Shown: piece by piece, positions 50,310 to 62,300 of the stretch | Numbering within the stretch: the stretch's first letter is position 1 | Layout of the letters: every line of letters begins with the position of its first letter | Source: Rachycentron canadum | Lineage: Eukaryota; Chordata; Actinopteri; Carangiformes; Rachycentridae | NCBI GenBank assembly: GCA_038496675.1 | Contig: CM076655.1 | Span: 23,234,118-23,298,117 of the forward strand | Length of the DNA stretch: 64,000 nucleotides | Reading direction: 5' to 3' | Notes under the pieces: model-generated | Told to the model about the DNA's origin: nothing | Databases searched by the model: none | What the model saw: only the letters and a program-made list of their open reading frames with translations | Translations under genes and position numbers: made by a program

Positions 50310-53300
50310 TACCATGTATGTATGGGCACAATCTTTGTATTTGTGGATTTCTAACAATCCCACTATGTGTAAACTGTGAAAATTGTGTGAACATGTGTGT
50401 TTGTGAGCATAAATGCAAAATGTGTGAATCTGTGTGTGCATGTGAAAAAAAACATCCTTTGGCGCAACAAACACCGAACACGCCTACTCTGAATGAGCTC
50501 TACAACTGGTTTTAGATGAGGAAAGTGTCTGTTTTACTTTTTTTTTTTTTTTATCTGATTTAATTGTTCCAACACCTAAAAACCAACCAACCATCAAAGT
50601 CAACAAATTAATAAAACATTCAAACGCTGCGGTGGAATTTGCACCACACTGTCGGCTCACTTCAGTCAGGACAGATCAGTTCAGATTTGTTTGGTATTCG
50701 TTCGGTGGTAAAACGCTGAAGACAAAAATACCCCCAAAATAACAGTGTGATCAAAATATCTGCTAAAACAGTCAGAGTTTGTAGAATGGGGTCTACAAAA
50801 TAAGAGGCTTATATGAATCGCATCAAAGAGAAAAATAAAAAAAAGCAAAGAAAACCCATGAGGGTGTGATGCAAAGGAAACAAGCTCAAGATAAATGAAC
50901 AAGGATGGAAGAAAGAAACCAAACAGAAAATCACAACTAAATGGAGATTTGTTACTTTGGTCCATTTAAGTGAGAAAAGGATTTAAAACCTGTGTCATAA
51001 TGATAATTTGAGCCAACTTTATACAAGTAACAGTGAAATGAATAGGCCATGATTGTCTTTATAACACAAGACGTTATAATACGTCCCCTCAGCAGTGTGA
51101 CGTCTCCGGGGCAGGTTTGCAGCCACAGTGAGTCAGTATCAGAAAGTGACAGGTTGAAATGGACTGGGGCTAACTGGTTAGCATGCTAACGGCAATAAAA
51201 ACAAATAAGTGATAAAGAGCAGAATTAACAAGTTTGATGCTGAATCACAGATTTTTATAAAAGTGGACGTAGACTCTGGGTCCGAAAAGTGGAGCCAGTG
51301 CTGAAGAGCCTTAAACCTTCATTCTATCTCATGACCATCAGGGGGCGACTCCACTGGTTGTTAAAGAAGTCAGGCTGCATTGAAGTCTATGGGAAAACTA
51401 TTACCTTAGTCAATGTTTTCCTATTGAGTTTATGGACTCAGTCTCTAGTTTCAACTCTTCTTTAATACAACAGGATGTTCTTTTTTTAATGATGGTCCCA
51501 TTTAGGGTAAAATAGACCATAAAGCAGGGGATGGATTATGGGTGTGGCTACAGTGTGATTGACAGACTGAACCACACAATCAGGATAGAGGACAGAGCTG
51601 GTCAGCTCCACCCCTCACTCCCCCCCAGCTCCACCTTCTCCTCCAAATATGGTTTCTTCTGGTTTCAAAAGATGGACAGGATGCCAAATTACACACTCTA
51701 GGCTTCAAAAAGGCAGTTCACAAACCAATGGGTGACTCACTAGAGCTGCTGGCTACGTATGGATACCAAAACGTATACCTCTGAACACATTTAAAAGGTA
51801 TTTCATTCATAATGGCCAGACTTCCCTTCACCATTGCACCAGTGCAGAGCTTCTTCAACCTTTTTTTTTTTTAATTGAGGCACCTACACCTCAGAGTTTA
51901 GGGTGTCATTGGACCAGAAACAGTTGTAGTATAAGTATCAACTTCACCATTAAGCACACATTTAGGCCGATTATGGGTCCAATAGGGAGCATTATTTTAA
52001 TTTGTTTAATTTATAAGTCATAAATCAAAGAAGAGGAGGAAGTCGAGGAGGAAGTGTAGAAGGTGAGACAGCAGTCAAAGCCTCAAAGACGAGTTATGGC
52101 CTAAAACATTACAATAACTCTGAGTCACTTACATTTATTTGAGTTTATACTTTTTTCTATTTGTCTTTTTATTCATTTCTTTATTCCGGTTTCTTTCATC
52201 TTACACCCCTGGAGTTGTTTTATGTTTCTTCTTGTTTTGCTGCCCTGCTGTGACTTGATTTTGTGTTGAATTTGCTGCCCTGTGTGAAGTACAGTTTGAG
52301 TCTTGAAAAGTGCTCTACAAATAAAGAGTATAATAATAATAATAATAATTATAGTCTGGTTTGATTCACTTGGTTCATTAAACAACCTACATATAAAAAC
52401 ACTTAAAATATTTTACCATGGATTCAAGCCAACTGTAAAACATAGACATGAAATAAAGTAAATGAGACTGAAGACTGAAGTGGAGTCTTGATATGTCGAC
52501 GATGTCACACGTGTTGTATTGAAGCCTTACGTGACTTTCCATGGGATCACACAAAGACATTGTGGCCTTTCCTGTGGTGCTTTCCTCAGCACGAATGTAA
52601 CATTGTTACATTGTTCATGACACAACTTCACAAAACAACATTATTAGAAATTGGTATTGATTATAAACACAACAAACAGAAACAATAAGACTTTAAAGAT
52701 AAGACTTGGCCTATTGAGTAGGAAAGACTAATGCACCCAAGGTTAAGAGTTAAAATCCCTCTGCAGCAAATAATTACGACATAGCTGGAGTGAAACAGAG
52801 GAAAGGTTTCAGGCGGGAGTTTCAGAAAACCAACTCTCTTGAGAACGGCTGAGTCCTCTATTATATTTAGGATCAGTAAACCACATTCATAGACACACAA
52901 AGACAAGCCTGTGTATTAGGCTTTAATAGTGTAAAAGGAATCACTGATACCAGGACTAAAGGGTTGACATGTTCTGACCTGAGATAGACTATACAATGTT
53001 CTCTGGTCTTATTGTGGTGTAACACAGGAGCCAAAATGACATTAGAAAAAACTCAGCAGCACCTACCAGTGTCTGGGTCTTTGGCAAATATGACGGCGAT
53101 GGGCGTCCGGATGGTCGTGTTGTCAAACACGGTGACCTCGTAGTGGCTGGAGGAGAAGTGAGGCGGGTTGTCGTTCATGTCCTGGATCATTAGCAGGATG
53201 TCTGCCTGACAGGAACGCCCCCCGCCGTCCGTCGCCTTCGCCACCAGGTTGTATTCGACCTCCTTCTCACGGTCCAACACAGCCAGAGTGAACAGCTCGC

Positions 53301-56300
53301 CTGGGGGGAGAATAATGTCGCAAAAGTCACAAATTCAGAAGCAGTTATTATTTTTTATTGTAAATTATGTCTCCTAATTTACTCTATAAGTGTTTCCTGC
53401 TTCAACCTTTTATTTATCACCTGGTATTACTAGAAATTCACCAAGCTTTGTTAGCTTGATACATCCCACTATATTTGAGTCTAGTAAAATCCACCGACCA
53501 GTGAATAAGAAGGTTTTTATGACAGTTTGTCAGGCAGATAATTCCTGACTCTTTCATTTTCCTACAGTTTTTCAATATTCAACAAGGACATTACAAACAT
53601 AACAACATCGTTAGCATGCTTCCTTGCTGTATAAGCCTGAACATCAATGTAAATTCACTTATGATCCCAATCATTAAGTGTGAGGCATGTGGAAATTTTA
53701 ACTGACTGCAAAGTCATTGGATTACTACAACCTTTGCCTGAGATCCTCTGGGCAATCAACTGGCACTGACGAAGATGTTATGACAGAAATAAAGTGTGAT
53801 GGATGTCAGTGAGGTACCACTGAAAAAAAGGGGAAACAACTAATGACAATAGAAATGCTTTTGGCTCTTGTCAGCACAGAGCCTGTATCAGCAGCTGCTG
53901 CCGAGCTCCAATGGTATCACCGACCCAAACACTCAGCGAGACTCACTTAGAGGCAGCGCTCGTGTTTTCACCCCAAACAAACACCATCATACCTGTCCTG
54001 TGGTTGAGATGGAACTTGTCTGCGTCGGGACCGTGGAGCGTGTAGGAGATCTGGCCATTAGCTCCCACATCCGGATCTGAAGCGGAAACCTTCAGCACAA
54101 ACATGCTGGGGGGCGAGTTTTCCATCACTACCTCTGTGTAGACCAGCTGGAACAGGAGGATAATAACAATAATCAGGCACCATTTGCATGGCACTTTTCT
54201 TAGTGCAGCTACTGAGTGCAGAATAAATTGATTTAGCGGCGAGCAGGAAAACAGCAGCAAGGCGTCCGTCCACAGCGATGGAGGGAGAAAAGATGATTTT
54301 AAAACAATAGTGGTCATTGTTGAGTTATATGTGAGGCTATTAGGCTTCACATTACAGGTGAGAGTGGTTAATTTAAATCAGATAAACAGTTCCCACAAAG
54401 TAGCCTGAATTATCAGGCTACTGTAGCTCAGGTGGCAAAGCAGAGCTTTAACTGTGGGATCGATGGTTTGATCCCCATGTTAAGTGTTCAGGAAAAAGGC
54501 ACTTGACAGAAATTGCTCTTGATGCACAAAGAGATTTTTGGACAAAAGTACTAATGCAAATGTATTTTTGGTGCAATGTTTGTGTAGAGAAATGTGCTGC
54601 ATGTGGCACAAACCACTACTACATACCACAGCAATAACAGCTTGAGCTGACTTGCATTTTCTATCCCTAGATGGGCCTTTAAAACAAAATTCACATTCTA
54701 GTGTTTTCAAGTCACTTCTTTTTTGTATATCATGGCCTCCTCTGTTAACAGCAACAGCTCATAACTCCAAACATTTAGTGAAGAGACGAAAATAAACTGT
54801 TTTTACTTGACAAATTTGTGTGAACACTTTCCTCTCAGAATTACTCTTGACATGTTTTTGTTGTGCGTGGGGGCTACAGCCCTTAGGATCTGGATGTACT
54901 GTATCAGCTCTGTTGTTGCAGCCACGATGGTACGTTTGTGGGTAAACGAGGGATTGTAGAGTTTAGAGGGAATTCTCCTCAGCTTACAAGCAATAACAAA
55001 TAATTTAAAGCGGTCAGTAACATTTTTACAACACAGGTTGCTTCTGGTGGATTTAAAACTTTCACTAAAACCCTGGAATGAAACAAGATTAAAGAGATTT
55101 TTTATTAGTGATGGTTTTAGGTGCCACTTTGAAGCAGTTTTTCCTTTTTTTAAAGGTGTAAAGAAAATGTGAAAAGAAAATTTAAATTAATTTCCCCTAG
55201 GATTTGCTGGTGCCAACAGGACGAGTAGAGAACAACTGCCAGGTGGGGGTGTGTCTGATCTGTTAACAAAAGGGTGAATTAACTTCCTCACCTGTTCACA
55301 CAGTGGACTGTTGTCATTGATGTCCAGCACATGGACGTCCACAGTAACTGGAGCCTCAAACTTCCCATCAGTGGCAGTGACTCTGAGTGTGTATCTGTCT
55401 TTGGTCTCTCGGTCCAGACGTTCCTTCACGATCAAACCCCATTCGCCCTCGTCCTCCTGGATGATGGCAAACTGGCCCAATGGGTCCCCGTCTGCGGGAG
55501 CAATGAAGAGCAGAGAGTTTCTTTGGTAACAGTTACATATTTTCAGTTCATTTCTTGTAAAAAAAAAAACAAACAAACAAAAAAAAAACCTATTGTTCAT
55601 TGCAACAGTTATTAAGTGCCTACTTGTCATATCCAAGTTCCCTAAAAAGACAAGCAGAAATTCATATTTCTTGAATAAGCAGAAAATGTGTCAGACTAAG
55701 TGCCTTGTTCTCCAGGTCTGGTGTATGGAGATGAGGTCGAAATATGTTTCTAACTGCAGATTTCTTTGTTGTTCTTTTCATTATAATGTCTCTCTAACAC
55801 TGCATCACATTCTGAGTAACTAGGTTTATTTTGAATTCACAGTTTTCTCATACAATATATATGAGTCTTTGATATTGAGTTCTGATGCCATTTTGTTCCT
55901 GATGAATATTTCAGTAATTTTCTGTTGTGGGTGATGTTTTAACATTAAGATGATTCACCCAGGTACTTTATATTTATTGTTTTTTTGCCTTCCTCACTAA
56001 CTTTTATCTTTGAAATGACACCTTAAACTGTTTTTTTTTCTCTGACAGCTGACGCCAGCTTTTCAAAACACCCATCAGTGTGTATGTTAAAGCATATTGC
56101 ATCACAGCCAGTCAGACACCTTGTTTGACAGGTGATATGTGCAGATGGAGCCGCTACAGACGCGAGTCCTGCTCGTTCAACCTGCTTCAACCTCAAAAAG
56201 GAAAGCGTATAAACTGTTTGCAGCTGTCAACAGTTGCCATGCTGGTTTTGTGACTGATGTGATTAAATGTAGTGTGGGTTTTCTGTGGCAGAGACAAAAC

Positions 56301-59300
56301 ACGTATTAGGTGCTACTGTTCATAAACAGCCTGCAGCACAAAAAGGAATAGGTACTGGAAAACAGGAGCACTAAGGACAACAAATAGGATCATTTATCAC
56401 TAAATCGGTTCTGGAGAAACAATCAATTCACCCCTGGCAGAAACTTATACATTGTTTGTGTGTTAAAACATTTTGCATAATCACTTATGAATGATTTTCT
56501 TTTTGAAAATAATTGGATAAACTTTGCCAGAAAAGATCACCACAGGTTGACTGTATGTCAGGGTAATGTCCCAAGGTAAATATTAGTGTTTACATTTTCA
56601 CAGATATGCTAATGTGTTACAGGATCAAATTAATTTATTTTAAAAATGGGCCATGATGACGACTACGGACATCAGAACTTTGTAACCCAAGGAGAAGTTT
56701 ACATATCAAACAATTAATATCTATATCTATACAAACAGTTAAATGTTTTTTGTGCTTAGTCCAATTTTCTCAGGTGGTGTGAAGTTGACTGGGAGAAATT
56801 TAGACACCAGACCTCAGTCCACTTGGTTCTGATGAAAAACCACAGATATGAATTTTGAATTTTGTTGTTGAAGCAGCTCTGTAGGAGACGGACTCTCCTG
56901 AATAAATAAAATCATCACATCAATCATTCTGGTTATGGGCAACTTTAATATCTGATGTTTTTTTTCTGTTTTTGTTTCTTTTTGAGAAGCCAAACCCTAC
57001 GATTTATAAATAATTCCAATGCAAATATTCCCCTGTTGCACTTTCCAAAAGCAATGTTGTGACCTCGACCTCTTTTAGTGTACGAGTATAACTGTCTGGA
57101 GGAAAATAGAAGATTTGCATTAATTCAAGGTTTTGTTTTTGTTGTTAACCGCAGGATATCCAGTTTGTATTCCTGCCTCGTCGGCTTGTCAACCCGTTTT
57201 TATTTGCGATTAATCCGTAGCTGAGTAACAATATTATTACTGAGTGAATAACAGAGATTTAATTTCACCTCATTAGTGTCTGATAAGTCCCACAGTGCAG
57301 CAAATCTTTAATGGGACAGTAATTTGACTGACAAACAAAAATACACAATTGCACTTGTGTGCACACTCACAAGCTTCGACACCTGCACAAATGACAAAAA
57401 CAATACACAACCAAAACACATTCAAAGGCTCAAATCCTTTGACATACACCCACACATACTCACAAACACACAATCAGACAAACACACCTGTGATGTAACA
57501 CGTTACTAGCCGGTTCTCCAGAGAAACATCAGCATCTGTGGTTGTCATGGAGATAATGACTTCACCCGGACTGCTGTTCTCCACCACCGAGCCGCGGTAC
57601 ACGTCATCGGAGAACCTCGGCGGGTTGTCGTTTTCGTCCGTCACCGAGACCTCCACCAGGACGCTGGACGACAGCTTGTTGTCGCCGCCGTGATCCGTAG
57701 CGACCACGCTGAACCTGTAGACTCTGGTGGTCTCGCAGTCCGTCTCCCGTACCGTTGTGATCCAGCCGCTCTCGCCATCGATGGAAAACACCTGAGTGAC
57801 GTCGGTTGTGGAGTCATCAGGCAGTGACTCCAAGCTGTAGGTTACAAGACCATTGGTGTCTGTGTCCGGGTCGTTGGCGGTCACCTGCGGGTGAAACAAT
57901 GATTTGTGGTTTCACATGATTCCAAACTGGCCTTGTAAAATAAATCAGCACTTGTCACACATCTGTAGCTGTAACAAGAAAAAAACAGCATATGGCACCT
58001 TTTTTTTTTTAGTACTGGATTTATTTAAATCTAACTCCCAGCGATGGTGGCTTCAAGCCTTTTGCTGACAGTTGACACTTTGTTGACAGTAGTGAAGCAG
58101 CCTCCCTAATGGGAGATATTCTAGCAATGAAAAGTCAGAAATCTGATACAATTACAAGCTCCTCTACTTTCTTTTCTGTTTCCACAGGTACTAAACACAT
58201 AAGATTCACCATGTCAATATGAATAATGGAGATCTGGATCGACTGAGATGAGTTTTTTTCCATGCTGGAGTTTGTGCTAAGCTAAATGAAGGACATCAAA
58301 GATCTGTGCACTCAGAAACGCACAGATTAATAATGACATTGTTCTTCTCATTTGAGAAACATGTATTTCTGAAAAGGTATTCCTTCCAAATCAAGAAAGC
58401 AGAATAGATTCTATCGATTATACTGTGTAACTACTCATGGGCCAGTTTATAGATTTAAAAATCTATTTAAAAATCTATAAGAATCATTTAAAAGCCTTTA
58501 AACTTCCTCTCGAGCAACATCATTATTGAGGTATGAATGTTTTACAATAATACTTCCTTTATCTCACCTGGATAACAGTGGTTCCAGCAGGCATGTTCTC
58601 AGCCAGGAAGGCCCTGTATGGGCTTGCATCAAACACTGGCTGGTTATCATTCACATCCTGGACCTGGATGCTGACAGACACCAGTGACGCCACATCGGTC
58701 CCATTGTGGTTCCCCTGGGCGATCACGTCTATCTGGTACCACTTTGTCTTTTCGTGGTCGATGGTCTTCTGCAGCAGCAAAGTTCCACTTTCCTTGTCCA
58801 AGGTGAAAACTTTGTCTTTGTTGCTTTCAACTGTGTTTCCATTCACCAGGCTGTAAATGAGAGGCATGTCGGAGTCGGCCCTCACGGAGCCTATCTCCGT
58901 CCCTATGGGGACGTCCTCAGCAGCTGAGAAGGTGTAGAGGGGCTCTGAGAACTTTGGTAGAGGAACCTCAGGGGGAACCACTTTGACTTGAACGGGGACA
59001 GTGGAGTTATAGAACGGGAGGCTACTGTCACGAGCCTTGACTTTGAAGTTGAAGATCTTGTTCTCCATGCCGACAAGACTCTCCTTCACACTCACAACTC
59101 CGGTAAAAGGGTTGATCTCGATGATGTCTTCTGCCACTTCCTCCGCCTCGTCTACAGTGTAGGTTACGTCTGCATTTTTGCCATCGTCCGCATCATAAGC
59201 CATGATCTGAATGACAGGGGAGCCTTTGTTTACAGTTGACTGAATTGAAACCTGGTATTCTGAGGCTTTGAACTGAGGTACGTTGTCGTTCTCGTCTGTG

Positions 59301-62300
59301 AGAATAATCTTGACCGTGCAAAAGGCCACTTTTCCACCGCCATCTTTTGCCATCACTTTAATAGCTATGACTCTCTGGGCTGGGTTTTCTCTGTCCAACG
59401 GCTGCGTCGTAACAATCTGGCCATCGTTATCGATGGCAAATTTCTCATCAGCGAGTTTGTTGATGATGGTGTAGTCAACGCTGCCATACGGCCCATCGTC
59501 AGGGTCAATGGCTGCTAATCGGATCACACGGGTTCCTGCGTCTGCATTTTCAGCCAGCTCCGCCTCGTAGATGCTCTGTTTGAAGTACGGACTATGTCTG
59601 TTGCTGTTAATCATGTCTATATTGACTGGTGCTGTTTTCTGAAACACCCCATCAGACACCGCCACTGTCAGGTTATAGTACGGATCCAGATTCCTCTTAC
59701 AGACGTTTGAAAAGGAGATGATTCCTGAGGATTCGTTGATGTTGAAGTAACGGCCTTCGTTCCCTGAGAGGATTTTGTACTTGAGGTTATTCAGGTCACC
59801 AGTGTCAGGATCTGAAGCTTGGATTTTGATGACGATGTGGCCACATTTTGCCATTTCATCCAGTGTGGCTTCATACTGGGAGCTGACAAAGTCTGGTGGG
59901 TTGTCATTAACATCTGTGACATTTACAAAGACACTGACTTCACTACTTAGAGGAAAAGTGCCGTTGTCACTGACTGTGATTTTCAAATTAAAGTGCTTTG
60001 TGTTTTCATGATCCAGCACCTGTTTTGCGAAAATCAACCCACTCTGAGGGTCGATGTCAAAGAAATCAGTCTCATTTCCCTCTGTTTTCACCATCTTAAA
60101 GGTCAAATCTTTATTTCTGCCAGAGTCCCTGTCAGAGGCAGACAGCTGTATCACTGAAGTGCCAACTGGGAGCCCTTCAGCAATGTTCACACTGTACATT
60201 TGCTTTGAGAAAACTGGTGCGTTATCATTCACATCCTCCACTTCTATTTCTATTGAGGCCTCAGAGAAAGCTCCAGTCACAGAATCAGTAGCTCTAACTG
60301 TCAACACATGCATGGTCTGACTCTCGTAGTCGAGGGGGTTGGTGACGGTCAATATGCCCGTTTTGAAATCAATGTGAAAGTGTTTTGAGGCGTTTTCCTC
60401 TTCAAGATTGTAGATGAGCCGATACCCTTCTGGATTTCTGGCCTGAACGTGCAAGATGGTGGTGAATGGAGGAACGTTTTCAGGAACTTTCAGTGGGTAA
60501 AGAAGAGTCTGGAAAACCGGGTTGGTTCGATTCCTCACTTGAATGGTGAGCTTCGCTACTGCGCTGTGACTGGGCTCACCCTCGTCTATGGCGAGGACTG
60601 TCAACGCATACTTGTTCAAGGCTTCGAAATCAAGAGGCCTCTGAAGAGAGACGTCTCCTACATCAGGATCTATTCTAAAGAGGTCGTAGTCCTCCTCCAG
60701 TGAGTACATGATGGATCCATTTTCCCCCAAATCTCTGTCGATGGCAGTTACTTGATACAAAACATCTCCTGGTTCAGAGTCTTCAGATATCATCATTGAA
60801 AATGGCAAGTTGAGAAACTGCGGAGAATTGTCATTGACATCATCTATAAAAACCTTGACCTGAGTTGTAGCCGTCCTGGGTGGTGTTCTCATGTCTTGCA
60901 CCTTCACCACTACATCATACAGATCTTGTTCCTCTCTGTCAAAAGGGATACCTGTTGTTTCAAGTACACCTGATGTCTGGGAAATTGCAAACCTCCCCGC
61001 TGGGTTCACCACTGAATATAGAAGAGGCTCATTTAAATAACAGCCTATAATTTTCAGTGCTGCCAAAATTTTGACCGTCTTCAGGTTTTCTGTGACGCTT
61101 GCTGAATATACTTTCTGCTCAAATTCAAGATCGCTCGCTGTCAGGTTCGTTACATTTACCATGACAGCAGCTGAGTCTTTGTAGAGGCCGTCAGAGGCTC
61201 TGACAAGCAGTTGATAAAATGGCCTAAATTCAGACACATTGCTCACGGTGATGACTCCAGTAGTGGGATGAATTGAAAAGGCATTGTGCAGATTCCCCTC
61301 AGTGATGCTGTACGAGACTGCCGAGTCGGCGTCATGGGCCATGACGCGCACAACCTCTGTATCTCTGACGGTTGGGAAAATGATGGATGGCTCATACACT
61401 GGGGTGGTGAATTGTGGCGGGCAGTCATTCAGGTCCAGGATGTGAACAGTGACCTTGGCAGGCTCTGCTGCATACAGTGATGGCTCCCCCGAGTCCTTCA
61501 CCTGCACTGTGAAGTGATACTCTGCTCTGGCCTCAAAGTCAACTGGTGAAATCAAAGAGATGGTGCCCATACTTGAGTCTATCTTGAAGATTTTCAGGGC
61601 CTCTGGTTCAAGGATCTGATAGACCAGCAGAGAATTGGCGTCTCTGTCTGAATCTGAAGCCTGGATGACCAGTGGGGTGTTTCTTTCTCCCATCACCATG
61701 CTGTTTATGTGAGCAGATTCACTTATTTGCCCTAAGTACTCCCTCTGCTGAAAAACAGGAGCGTTGTCGTTCTCGTCAATCACATAGATGTAAACGACAG
61801 TCTTGGACGAGGCTCCAGCTGTGGTGGAAGCTGCAACTTTGAGGTTGTAGGAGGGGCAGCTCTCAAAATCAAGATGCTTCTGGGTTGAAATCAGCCCAGT
61901 GTAAGGGTTGATATGAAACGTCCCATTTGGATCTCCACTTTCTATCCTGTAATGAACTGCAGCGGGGCTGGAAGCTGAGATGGTGACCACGGGTGTTCGG
62001 AGGACGCTCAATTCACTGATCTCGGTTAAGTATTCGTCTGAAGGGAAGACCGGTGGGGTTTGGTCGGAAACGCGGACCTGGACATGGATGGAGCAGAGAT
62101 CACTGCGCTGGGGGAAGCCCTGATCAGTGGCCTTCACCGTCAGATGGAACTGGTCCTGAGGCTGGAGGTCCAGAGGTTTAGAAACACTGATGGAGCCCAG
62201 ATCTGGATCTATGGAGAAGATGTTGTCGATGTTACCTGCAGGAGAGGAAATAACGTGTTACACAAAGGAATTACTCAAAACGCCTTATTGAAATACTGTT

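Larger units (their letters stand above)
48142..53066 (-). other. fat2 intron between exons w6 and w7 (4.9 kb)
   Basis: Contains two (TG)n tracts (49189-49257, 50258-50305), a hAT-like end at 49361-49400, repeat copy B at 51253-51760, a retroelement tail at 52275-52351, and a repeat fragment at 48897-48985. No gene. Confidence 0.75.
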
